Below, piece after piece: positions 6,297 through 13,906 of a DNA stretch of 24,895 nucleotides. The notes under the pieces were generated by a model. It was given only the letters and a program-made list of their open reading frames with translations, had not been told where the DNA came from and ran no database searches. Position 1 is the first letter of the stretch; each line of letters begins with the position of its first letter. This DNA comes from CAXSEF01 sp964236535 (lineage in GTDB: Bacteria; Pseudomonadota; Alphaproteobacteria; Acetobacterales; Acetobacteraceae): contig CAXSEF010000044.1 of the NCBI GenBank assembly GCA_964236535.1, forward strand, positions 1 through 24,895. The letters are read 5' to 3'. The position numbers and the translations under genes were made by a program.

Positions 6297-8917
6297 GCAG
6301 GGATGAGCTCCGGCTCGTAGCACTCGACCATGTCGCCCTCACGCAGATCCTGGAATCCGGCAAAGGACAACCCGCACTCGTAGCCGCGGGCCACCTCGCG
6401 CACGTCGTCCTTGAACCGCTTAAGCACGCTCAGCTCGCCCTGGTGAATGACGACGTTATCGCGCAGCAGGCGCACGCCGCAGCCGCGCTTGACCAGGCCC
6501 TCGGTAATCATGCATCCCGCGACCTTGCCCGACTTGGTGATGTCGAACACCTTGCGGATCTCCGCATAGCCCAGGAACCGCTCGCGGTACTTCGGGCTGA
6601 TCTTGCCTTTCACCAGTTGCTCGATGTCGTCGATCACCTGGTAGATGATCGAATAGTAGCGGATCTCCACCTCGTCGCGCGTCGCCAGCGCCCTTGCCTG
6701 CGACGTTGCACGCACGTTAAACCCGATGATCATCGCGTTCGACGCCTTGGCCAGCTGGATGTCGCTCTCGGTGATCTGCCCGACGGCCGAGAGCAGCACG
6801 CGGACGTTGACTTCCTCGTGCTCCAGCTTCAGCACCGTAGCCTGGATCGCCTCGGCGCTCCCCTGCACGTCGGCCTTGATCAAAAGCGCGACCTCCTTCT
6901 GCGCCCCAGCCACCGCACGCGCGAGCATCTGCTCCATCGTGCCGCGTGCCGCAGTCAGCCCCGCCGATGTCTTGTCGCGCACCTTACGCTGGCGGAACTC
7001 GCTGATCTCGCGCGCCCGGAGCTCGTTTTCGACCACCACGAACGGCTCGCCCGCGCTCGGCACCCCCCCTAGGCCAAGGATCTCCACCGGCGTCGAGGGC
7101 CCCGCCTCCTTCAGCGCGATCCCCTTGTCGTCGAGCATGGCGCGCACCCGGCCCCACTCGGCGCCGGCCACCACGATCTCGCCCTGCCGCAGCGTCCCCT
7201 TCTGCACCAGCATGGTCGCCACCGGCCCGCGCCCACGGTCCAGCCGGCTCTCGATCACCGCCCCCTCCGCCGTGCGTTCCGGGTTGGCGCGCAGGTCGAG
7301 CACCTCGGCCTGCAGCATGATCGCTTCCTCGAGCTTGTCGAGGCCGGTACGCTTGGTCGCCGAGACCTGCACGTCCTGGGTGTCGCCGCCCATGTCCTCG
7401 ACCACGACGTCGTGGCTGAGCAGCTCCTGGCGAACCCGTTGTGGATCGGAACCCGGCTTGTCCATCTTGTTGATCGCCACGATCAGCGGGGCGCCGGCCG
7501 CCTTGGCATGGCGGATCGCCTCGATGGTCTGCGGCATCACCCCGTCGTCGCCGGCGACCACCAGCACGACGATGTCGGTCACCTGAGCGCCGCGTGAGCG
7601 CATCGCGGTGAACGCCTCGTGGCCCGGCGTGTCGAGAAAGGTGATCTGCTGCCCGGACGGCATCATCACCTGGTAGGCGCCGATGTGCTGGGTAATTCCG
7701 CCAGCCTCGCCCTTGGCAACATCGGTCGTCCGCAGCGCATCCAGCAGGCTGGTCTTGCCGTGGTCGACATGACCCATGATCGTGACCACCGGCGGCCGCG
7801 ACTGCAGGTCGGTGTCGACGTCGAGCACGCCGTCAATGCCCTGTTCGACATCGTTGTCCGATACCCGGCGCACGCGATGGCCGAACTCCTGCACCACCAG
7901 CTCGGCAGTGTCGGCGTCCAGAGACTGCGTGACCGTCGCCATCACGCCCATCTTCATCAGCGCCTTGATCACATCCGCACCGCGCGTCGCCATGCGGTTG
8001 GCGAGCTCGGCGACCGTGATCGTGTCGGGTAGTACGACGTCGCGCTGCACCTTCACTTGGTTCGAACGCAACGCCACCAGCTCGGCCTTGCGCCGCTCGC
8101 TCTCGCGCTGGCGGCGCACCGAGGCCAAGCTACGCGACTTGTCGTCGTCGCCCTCGATCGCCGCCTGCACGTCGATGCGCATCGGCCGACGGTTGGTGCC
8201 GTCGCCCAGTACCTTCTTCGGCGGCGGCGGCGGCGGCTTGCGCCCGGGCAGCAGCGGCCCGGTGCGGCGGCGGGGCGCCTCGTCGTCCTCGCCGGCACGT
8301 TGCGGCCGCAGCCGCAGGGTCTCTGAAGGCGTTGCCGGGGTGGCAGCGGTCGGCGCCGGACGCACCGCGCGGCGTGGCTGTTCCTCCGCCTTCGCACTTG
8401 GCGCCGCAGCGGAAGCAGCCTCTGCTGCCGCACGCGCAGCCTCGTCGGCCTTCGCCTGCTCGACAGCGTCACGAGCCCGACGCGCCTCGTCCTCGGCGGC
8501 CCGCCTGATCTCCTCCTCACGCCGTCGCGCCTCTTCGGCGGCGGAGAGTATGTTGATCTTCTCCTGCTCGCGTCGCTCAACCTCGCGCTTCGCGAGCTCA
8601 ACCCGCTGCTCCTCGACGACGCGTTGCCGAATCAGCAGTTCCGAAGCGGTCAGCGCCCTGCCGCTGCCCGCAGGCCCGCGGGCTCCGGCGCCGCCGCCGC
8701 CGGGCGGGCGCACGCCGGGCTGGCCGGCCGGGGCGGGCGGCGGGGCCACCAGGCCGCGCTTCTTGCGCACCTCGACCTCCACCACCTTTGTCCGACCGTG
8801 GCTAAAGCTTTGCCGCACGGAACCCGCAGCCACCGTGCGCCCGAGCTCCAGCCGGCCCGCCGGCCTCAGCGAGAGGCGCCCCTTGGCCGTATCCTGATCG
8901 TTGCCGCCGTCGCTCAT
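6293..8917 (-). CDS. infB: Translation initiation factor IF-2
   Basis: IF-2, 874 residues, a GTPase that delivers initiator fMet-tRNA to the 30S subunit and promotes 70S joining. The N-terminal third is long, charged and low-complexity: a Pro/Gly-rich segment at 58-85, a Glu/Arg coiled-coil-like stretch at 95-165, and a KPPPPPPKK run near 228-235. The G domain shows G1 GHVDHGKT (382-389), G3 DTPGH (429-433) and G4 NKMD (483-486). Domains II, III and the C-terminal initiator-tRNA-binding domain follow. The ATG at 8917 overlaps the upstream ylxR stop as ATGA, so the two are probably translationally coupled. The 3' end overlaps the likely TTG start of rbfA in the same way. Confidence 0.98.
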   Translation of the reverse strand: MSDGGNDQDTAKGRLSLRPAGRLELGRTVAAGSVRQSFSHGRTKVVEVEVRKKRGLVAPPPAPAGQPGVRPPGGGGAGARGPAGSGRALTASELLIRQRVVEEQRVELAKREVERREQEKINILSAAEEARRREEEIRRAAEDEARRARDAVEQAKADEAARAAAEAASAAAPSAKAEEQPRRAVRPAPTAATPATPSETLRLRPQRAGEDDEAPRRRTGPLLPGRKPPPPPPKKVLGDGTNRRPMRIDVQAAIEGDDDKSRSLASVRRQRESERRKAELVALRSNQVKVQRDVVLPDTITVAELANRMATRGADVIKALMKMGVMATVTQSLDADTAELVVQEFGHRVRRVSDNDVEQGIDGVLDVDTDLQSRPPVVTIMGHVDHGKTSLLDALRTTDVAKGEAGGITQHIGAYQVMMPSGQQITFLDTPGHEAFTAMRSRGAQVTDIVVLVVAGDDGVMPQTIEAIRHAKAAGAPLIVAINKMDKPGSDPQRVRQELLSHDVVVEDMGGDTQDVQVSATKRTGLDKLEEAIMLQAEVLDLRANPERTAEGAVIESRLDRGRGPVATMLVQKGTLRQGEIVVAGAEWGRVRAMLDDKGIALKEAGPSTPVEILGLGGVPSAGEPFVVVENELRAREISEFRQRKVRDKTSAGLTAARGTMEQMLARAVAGAQKEVALLIKADVQGSAEAIQATVLKLEHEEVNVRVLLSAVGQITESDIQLAKASNAMIIGFNVRATSQARALATRDEVEIRYYSIIYQVIDDIEQLVKGKISPKYRERFLGYAEIRKVFDITKSGKVAGCMITEGLVKRGCGVRLLRDNVVIHQGELSVLKRFKDDVREVARGYECGLSFAGFQDLREGDMVECYEPELIPA

Positions 8918-9657
8918 ACAAACGTCCCATTCCGTCCGGTAACCCCGGACAACCGCTCAGTCTCGATGACCAGCATCTCGGCCAAACGGCCGCTCGCCAC
9001 CGCCACATGCACCACATGGTCGCGGCCGAACACCGCGCCTAGCCTCGCCGCATCAAGAGGTGTGGCAACCCTCACACCGGACCTGGGCGATCCCGTCCCT
9101 CCCGCGCCCGACCCGGCATCCTGGTCGCCGACAGGGATCGCGGCTCCGGCCATACTCCTGCCCCCAACCTCGTTCCAGATCACGCCCGACAGCAGCCTGG
9201 CTCGCTCGCCTGCGCTCCCGTCACCCGCCTCCAGAACCAGGACCGCGCGGCCCGACACCAGCCACTCCCGAACCTTCGTGAAACCCGCGACCGCCTCACC
9301 CGCCCGGCGGGCGAAACCCACGAGATCGGCCACTCGCCCCGCAAGGCCTGCCTGCAGAAGCGCGCGGAGCTCGGGGGGCACGGTGACTGGGCCACGCGCG
9401 GCCCGGGCGAATGCCCCGCGAACCCGCGCGTTCTCTACCACATCCGCCCGCGCGCTCAACCAGATTCCCCGCCCGGGCAGCCGTGCCGCCAGGTCCGGGA
9501 CCACCTGCCGCCCAGGTCCCACCACGAAGCGCAGCATCCTCGCTCGTTCGCCCTGCTCGCGCGTGACCACGCAGCGGCGCAGCGGTCCGCGCTCCGGCTC
9601 GTCGTCCGCTCCATCCGGGTCCTCGCTACCCGTGACAACGCAGCCGGGCTTGTCCAT
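8914..9657 (-). CDS. YlxR (DUF448)-L7Ae fusion RNA-binding protein
   Basis: A 247-residue protein with two domains. Residues about 22-100 match the YlxR/DUF448 fold (RGPLRRCVVTRE, RMLRFVVGPG and the hallmark GRGIWLSAR). Residues about 105-230 resemble the L7Ae/YlxQ RNA-binding family (LVGFARRAGEAVAGFTKV and VLVLEAGDGSAGERARLL). In Firmicutes these are separate genes between nusA and infB; alphaproteobacteria often fuse them. I chose the ATG at 9657, preceded by GGAG, because family similarity begins shortly after it. A TTG at 9723 or an ATG at 9780 would lengthen the N-terminus, the latter overlapping nusA. The stop overlaps the infB start (ATGA). YlxR has been linked to RNase P RNA in Gram-positives; its role here is unknown. 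Confidence 0.88.
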   Translation of the reverse strand: MDKPGCVVTGSEDPDGADDEPERGPLRRCVVTREQGERARMLRFVVGPGRQVVPDLAARLPGRGIWLSARADVVENARVRGAFARAARGPVTVPPELRALLQAGLAGRVADLVGFARRAGEAVAGFTKVREWLVSGRAVLVLEAGDGSAGERARLLSGVIWNEVGGRSMAGAAIPVGDQDAGSGAGGTGSPRSGVRVATPLDAARLGAVFGRDHVVHVAVASGRLAEMLVIETERLSGVTGRNGTFV

Positions 9658-9751
9658 CTTCTCCGCGGGCCCGGCGCCGCCCCCGAGCGCGTCAGTAGCC
9701 CCGTCCGGACCCACGTCCGGCAATGCAGCATCGCCAAGTGGCAGGCTCGCG

Positions 9752-11329
9752 TCAGCCGTTGGAAGCCTCCGCTGCCACATCGGGCTCGCCCGAACCTGCC
9801 GCGACGGCACCCTCGACCGCGCCACCGTCTTCGCCCTCGAACCAATGGGCGCGGGCCGCCATGATCACCTCGTTGGCCGCCTGCTCGTCGATCACCTCCG
9901 CGCCCAGGATCTCCACCAGCTCGTCGGACGCAAGATCAGCCAAATCGTCTAGCGTCTTCACTCCCTTCTCACCCAACGCCACCAGCATCGTCGGCGTGAA
10001 CATCTCAAAGCTCGCGACGTCCTCGCTCACCCCCAACGCCAGCCGCTTCTGCGTCAGTTCCTGGTCGCGCCCGGCCAGGAACACCTCGGCCCGCCTGATC
10101 AGCTCGTCGGCAACGTTCTCGTCGAAGCCCTCGATCTCCGAGAGCTCCTCGTGCGGCACGAAGGCCAGCTCCTCCACCGTGTTGAACCCCTCCTGCACCA
10201 GCAGCCCGGCAATCACGTCGTCGACGTCCAGCGCCTCGACGAACAGCCCGGTCCGGCGACGGAACTCTTCCTGCCGTCGCTCGCTTTCTTCTGCCTCGGT
10301 CAGGATGTCGATGTCCCAACGCGTCAGCTGGCTCGCCAGCCGCACGTTCTGCCCACGTCGCCCGATTGCCAGGCTGAGCTGCTCGTCCGGAACCACCACC
10401 TCGACCCGCCCGGCCTCCTCGTCCATCACCACCTTGGTCACCTCGGCCGGCGCCAGCGCGTTGACCACGAAGGTCGCTGCCTGGGGGCTCCATGGGATGA
10501 TGTCGATCTTCTCGCCCTGCAGCTCGGCCACCACCGCCTGCACCCGCGAGCCGCGCATGCCGACGCACGCGCCCACCGGGTCGATCGACGCGTCGCGCGA
10601 AATCACCGCCATCTTCGCCCGGCTACCCGGGTCGCGCGCCACCGCCTTGATCTCGATGATCCCGTCGTAAATCTCCGGCACCTCCTGGGCGAACAGCTTG
10701 GCCAGGAACGCCGGATGGGTACGAGAGAGGAAAATCTGGGGTCCACGCGGCTCCTCGCGCACGTCATAGATGTAGGCGCGCACTCGGTCGCCGTTCCTGA
10801 AGCTCTCGCGCGCAATCAACTCGTCCCGACGCAGCAGCGCCTCCGCACGGCCGATCTCCACCATCATGTTGCCGTACTCGGTGCGCTTGACCACGCCGTT
10901 GATGATCTCGCCCACGCGGTCCTTGAACTCGTCGAACTGCTTGCGCCGCTCGTACTCGCGCACCCGCTGCACGATCACCTGCTTGGCCGTCTGCGCCGCG
11001 ATCCGTCCGAAATCGATCGGCGGCAGCGGGTCGATAAGGTGCCCTCCCAGCACGATGTCCGCCTTAAACTTGCGGGCGATGTGCACCGGGATCTGAGTCT
11101 CCTCGTTCTCCACCACCTCGACCGCCTCGGTCCAGCGGCTCAGCCGCACGTCGCCGGTCTTGCGGTCGATCGTAGCCCGGATGTCCTTCTCATGGCCGTA
11201 CTTGGCGCGCCCGGCCTTCTGAATGGCCTGCTCCATCGCCTCGAGCACCTCCTCGCGGTCGATCGACTTTTCCCGCGCTACCGCATCCGCAACGAGAAGC
11301 AGCTCCGGTCTGGCAATCGAGGTTTCCAT
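9752..11329 (-). CDS. nusA: Transcription termination/antitermination factor NusA
   Basis: NusA, 525 residues, binds RNA polymerase and nascent RNA to control pausing, termination and antitermination. In order are the N-terminal polymerase-binding domain (1-130), an S1 domain (about 140-206, GEIINGVVKRTEYGNMMVEI), two KH domains (IDPVGACVGMRGSRVQAVV, then LSLAIGRRGQNVRLASQL) and a C-terminal acidic region with helix-hairpin-helix-like repeats (LLVQEGFNTVEELAF and MLVALGEKGVKTLDDLADL). The ATG at 11329 has GGAGAG about 9 nt upstream. It follows rimP by 163 nt, in the conserved rimP-nusA-ylxR-infB order. Feedback control by NusA on its own operon is known in E. coli; no specific site is recognised here. 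Confidence 0.98.
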   Translation of the reverse strand: METSIARPELLLVADAVAREKSIDREEVLEAMEQAIQKAGRAKYGHEKDIRATIDRKTGDVRLSRWTEAVEVVENEETQIPVHIARKFKADIVLGGHLIDPLPPIDFGRIAAQTAKQVIVQRVREYERRKQFDEFKDRVGEIINGVVKRTEYGNMMVEIGRAEALLRRDELIARESFRNGDRVRAYIYDVREEPRGPQIFLSRTHPAFLAKLFAQEVPEIYDGIIEIKAVARDPGSRAKMAVISRDASIDPVGACVGMRGSRVQAVVAELQGEKIDIIPWSPQAATFVVNALAPAEVTKVVMDEEAGRVEVVVPDEQLSLAIGRRGQNVRLASQLTRWDIDILTEAEESERRQEEFRRRTGLFVEALDVDDVIAGLLVQEGFNTVEELAFVPHEELSEIEGFDENVADELIRRAEVFLAGRDQELTQKRLALGVSEDVASFEMFTPTMLVALGEKGVKTLDDLADLASDELVEILGAEVIDEQAANEVIMAARAHWFEGEDGGAVEGAVAAGSGEPDVAAEASNG

Positions 11330-11492
11330 GACGCGTTCTCTCCAATGCCGGGCTCACCCGGGTGTCGTGCAACGACCAGCGCCTGCCGCACTGCCGGGGC
11401 CAGGCTTCATCTTGTTGTCCCATTGCCTCGCGACCTGCCAGACCGGTGACCCACGTGCCGCTGGGCCAGCAGCACCGCAATCCGCCCGCCGG
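11330..11492 (-). other. rimP-nusA intergenic spacer
   Basis: A 163-nt gap without a credible ORF. The only clear structure is a small hairpin, GTCGT/ACGAC (11364-11368 with 11372-11376). The length leaves room for an internal promoter or leader for nusA, but none can be identified with confidence. Confidence 0.3.
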
Positions 11493-12056
11493 CTAATTAT
11501 CCACTGGCGCAGCACCGGTCGCGGCAATCAGCGCGTCAGTCAGTATCAGCCTCGCCCGCCGCATCTCGTCGAGCGGCAGCGCCACCTCGCTTCCGTCTTC
11601 CAGCCGCAACCGGGCATGACCGCGATCCGCCCCCAGCACCACCCCGCTGAACCGTTTGCGTCCGTCCACCGGAATGTTGACCTCAGCCTTCGCAAGATGC
11701 CCGGCAAACCGATTCCAGTCCTTCACCCGGGTCAGCGGCCGGTCGATTCCCGCGGAACTTACCTCCAGCGTCCACGCTCCCGGAATTGGATCGTCGACGT
11801 CAAGCACCGCACCCACCGCCCGGCTGATCTGCTTGCAGTCCTCGACACTGACCTGGCTGCCGTCCGCCCGGTCCGCCATGATCTGCACCGTCGGGTTTTC
11901 CCGCCCCAGCACGGCCACGCGCACCAGTTCGAATCCCAGGTCGCCCAGCGTCGGCGCCACCGACGTCACAATGCGGCCCTCCAGGCCGGTGTGGCGCGGT
12001 AGCGCGTCGTCCAGAACGTCGGCTGGTTCGGGAATGGGAACACCTCGACACAGCAT
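11493..12056 (-). CDS. rimP: Ribosome maturation factor RimP
   Basis: RimP, 187 residues, helps assemble the 30S head. Recognisable blocks are LGDLGFELVRVAVLGRENPT, VQIMADRADG, the segment SVEDCKQISRAVGAVLDVDD, the near-invariant WTLEVSSAGIDRPLTRVKDW and a C-terminal SH3-like domain ending in LILTDALIAAT. The frame is open up to 12194, but the first 46 codons have no family likeness and come from sequence overlapping a repeat. The ATG at 12056 gives a length close to the family's 150-185 residues. No clear Shine-Dalgarno precedes it. This is the first gene of the leftward cluster, so its promoter should lie within 12057-12272. Confidence 0.92.
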   Translation of the reverse strand: MLCRGVPIPEPADVLDDALPRHTGLEGRIVTSVAPTLGDLGFELVRVAVLGRENPTVQIMADRADGSQVSVEDCKQISRAVGAVLDVDDPIPGAWTLEVSSAGIDRPLTRVKDWNRFAGHLAKAEVNIPVDGRKRFSGVVLGADRGHARLRLEDGSEVALPLDEMRRARLILTDALIAATGAAPVDN

Positions 12057-12140
12057 TGCGCGGTTGCCCGCAAAGGCCACCGTCGTCAGCGTCTGCGGGT
12101 ATTCGGAACACGACCATATAGGCCTCCATGTCCGCCGTCG

Positions 12141-12270
12141 CAAGGCAAGCAGGCCAACGGAAAGCCAAAGGCCTGTCCAAAGCCAGCGCAGCACAACCGG
12201 CCAGGTGGAGGATCTTCAAAGGGGTCTGCCCTTCGGCGGTCTGGGCAGAGCCCAGCCTCACATCTTGCCT
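12141..12270. repeat. Palindromic repeat locus upstream of rimP
   Basis: The right arm (12214-12270, plus) is one of the best-preserved copies. It runs TTCAAAGGGGTCTGCCCTT followed by a perfect stem CTGGGC/GCCCAG with loop AGA (12241-12255). The left arm (12141-12187, minus) is degenerate, keeping AAGGCAAGCAGGCC and an AGGCC/GGCCT pairing. It lies between rimP and the small gene ending at 12273, and so within the probable rimP promoter region. Confidence 0.65.
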
Positions 12271-12272
12271 CT

Positions 12273-12587
12273 TCAGTCCCGCGCCTGCGCGTCCTTTGCC
12301 GCATGCTTTGCGGCGTGCTTGGCCGCAGACGCCGCAGCTTCGTCGGCCGCTTCCTGCCCGGCTGATGCCTTCTGCTCAGCGTGCCGTGCATACAGCGTCA
12401 GCGCCTCCACGGCGTGACGGTTCGCAACCTCGGCCTGTTCCGCCGCGGCAGTGCCGAACCGCTCGGCCTTCTCGAAATTGCCCGCCTCGCAGTGCCGCGC
12501 CGCCTCGTGGTGCGCCCGCGCCGCCGCCTCGTGCTGCCGCGCCGCCTCTAGATGATGCGCGGCACCCTGCCCGCTGGTCTCGTCCAT
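12273..12587 (-). CDS. Small Ala/His/Glu-rich helical protein, unknown function
   Basis: A 104-residue hydrophilic protein rich in Ala, Glu and His, with short repeats such as HEAAARAHHEAARHCEAGN and a lysine-dotted C-terminus (AAKHAAKHAAKDAQARD). It should be almost entirely alpha-helical. There is no signal peptide or membrane segment. The start at 12587 has a strong GGGGAG 6 nt upstream; the ATG at 12602 is rejected because it lies just upstream of that Shine-Dalgarno. Similar His/Ala-repeat small proteins are common as hypothetical proteins in proteobacteria. I do not recognise a function; metal or nucleic-acid binding is only a guess from composition. Confidence 0.72.
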   Translation of the reverse strand: MDETSGQGAAHHLEAARQHEAAARAHHEAARHCEAGNFEKAERFGTAAAEQAEVANRHAVEALTLYARHAEQKASAGQEAADEAAASAAKHAAKHAAKDAQARD

Positions 12588-12684
12588 GATCGTCTCCCCC
12601 ATGTCGCTCCCTCGTGCGCCGACCCGGCCGCGCACGCAACCGCGCCCACACCCCCGGGTTCAGCCAGCGGAACAGGAGAACGCC

Positions 12685-12850
12685 ATGCCCGGGTCCACCT
12701 GCACCACCGGCAACGAACCCGTCGCGGGTATTGAACCCGGCGGAACCCACCCGGCCCGTCAGGCAGTCGGACCACGGCCGCGTCATCGAACAGCACGTCA
12801 AGAGCGGTGACCAGAACGTCCACCCGACCCGCAACACAGAGAAGGACTGA
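12685..12850 (+). pseudogene. Possible frameshifted small protein gene
   Basis: An ATG at 12685 has AGGAG (12674-12678) 6 nt upstream, the best plus-strand ribosome-binding site in the gap. Its frame starts MPGSTCTTGNEP with very high GC at third positions, then loses that bias and stops at 12810. The next frame takes over the bias from about 12735 and ends VIEQHVKSGDQNVHPTR...EKD with a TGA at 12848-12850. One frameshift around 12725-12765 would give a protein of roughly 55 residues, divergent from the gene at 12273-12587. All frames in this GC-rich stretch tend to be open, so this is tentative. Confidence 0.25.
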
Positions 12851-12858
12851 CCGCAGGT

Positions 12859-13105
12859 CAAGCAAGGCCAGAGGGTCTGCCTCTGAACTCCGCGCAAGGC
12901 TGAGCCTTGAAAATCCTGGTGTGTTTGGAGCCTGTTCGCAGCGACGTCGACCCAACTCATACAACTGCATTCGCTCGACACACTGACTTCTGTGCGACGG
13001 GTTTTCAAAGGAGCTCGCTCTTTGGCGGGTCTGGGCTCACCCGCGCAAGGTTCGAGGCGCCGCTTGAGCCATTGGATTTCGGGCGGAGGAAACGTCCAGC
13101 CTTAT
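12859..13105. repeat. Palindromic repeat pair downstream of trmB
   Basis: The left arm (12859-12916, minus) starts AAGCAAGGCCAGAGGG and ends GAGCCTTGAAAATCC. The right arm (13001-13052, plus) starts TTTTCAAAGGAGCTCGCTC and has TTTGGCGGGTCTGGGC. A further segment (13063-13105) shares GCTTGAGCC, then ATTGGAT and CCAGCCTT, with the locus at 21880-21922. The arms face outward and are separated by 84 nt of unrelated sequence. Confidence 0.65.
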
Positions 13106-13117
13106 TCGCTGCCTGAC

Positions 13118-13906
13118 TCAGGCCACTCCGGTCCGCCGCATTTCCCAGTAAAATGGCACTCGCCCCGCCGCCAGTGCCTTTGTCTCGTAGCGCGTCGTGG
13201 GCCACCCCTGCGGCCGGGACGCCGCGGGCGGCCCACCCACGAACCACGCCTGCCCCGCCAGCACCTCCGCCGTCCAGGCCTGGTAGGTCGGATCGTCCGT
13301 GGCGATGCGCCAAACTCCGCCCGGCGCCATCGCGCGCGCCAGCACAGGCAGCAGCGCCGGGTGCACAAAGCGCCGCTTCGCGTGCCGCGACTTCGGCCAT
13401 GGGTCGGGAAACAGCAGAAACACCCGTTCCAGACACCCCGCCGGCAGCACGCGCAGCAGGGCGCGAGCATCGCCGTCGCAAACCCGCAAATTCTCCGGCA
13501 GCGGCGCGTCCGCCTCGCCGCCCTCCGGCACCAGGCGCGACAGCAGCGAACACAGCCCCTGCTCGAACACCTCGCACGCGATCAGCCCGATCCCGGGATT
13601 TGCCCGCACCTGCGCCAGCGCATGCTCGCCGCCGCCGAACCCCACTTCCAGCCACAGCTGTGCCAGCCGCTCCCCAAACCCCGCGAACGGGTCCTCTGCG
13701 CAAGCGAAGCGCAGCCGCGGCAGCGTGAGCGCCAGCAGCATCTCCTGGCGCGGGCGCAGTGCGTGGCTGCGTTGGCGCCCGTACAGCCGGTCCGGCGGCG
13801 GCTTGACCGCCCGCCAGCCCGCATGCGCCGCACCGCCCTGCTGCGGCACCTCCGGCGCCGGCGGCGCCGCATCACCACGGAGGGACCCGCCCCCCGCCTG
13901 GGTCAC
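13118..13906 (-). CDS. trmB: tRNA (guanine-N7-)-methyltransferase
   Basis: TrmB, 262 residues, methylates G46 in the variable loop of tRNA using S-adenosylmethionine. The SAM-binding motif is EVGFGGGEH (87-95). The family signature FPDPWPKSRHAKRR is at 166-179, and the C-terminal TDDPTYQAW and RYETKAL fit the tRNA-binding end. The GTG at 13906 overlaps the metK stop as GTGA and is my choice of start; the first 35 residues are low-complexity, and a GTG at 13849 is a possible alternative. Coupling to metK puts SAM synthesis and a SAM-using enzyme in one operon. Confidence 0.92.
   Translation of the reverse strand: MTQAGGGSLRGDAAPPAPEVPQQGGAAHAGWRAVKPPPDRLYGRQRSHALRPRQEMLLALTLPRLRFACAEDPFAGFGERLAQLWLEVGFGGGEHALAQVRANPGIGLIACEVFEQGLCSLLSRLVPEGGEADAPLPENLRVCDGDARALLRVLPAGCLERVFLLFPDPWPKSRHAKRRFVHPALLPVLARAMAPGGVWRIATDDPTYQAWTAEVLAGQAWFVGGPPAASRPQGWPTTRYETKALAAGRVPFYWEMRRTGVA

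Larger units (their letters stand above)
12588..13117. other. 530-nt gap with repeat pair and a possible broken small gene
   Basis: No confident gene. The left part contains a small plus-strand ORF candidate with a strong Shine-Dalgarno (12685). The right part is mostly repeat arms (12859-12916 and 13001-13052) and a related segment up to about 13105. The spacer between the arms (12917-13000) is lower in GC and shows nothing recognisable. Confidence 0.5.

Noticed and set aside
8624..9952. A 442-codon plus-strand frame across ylxR
   Set aside because: Low-complexity Ser/Pro/Arg composition; antisense to ylxR, infB and nusA.
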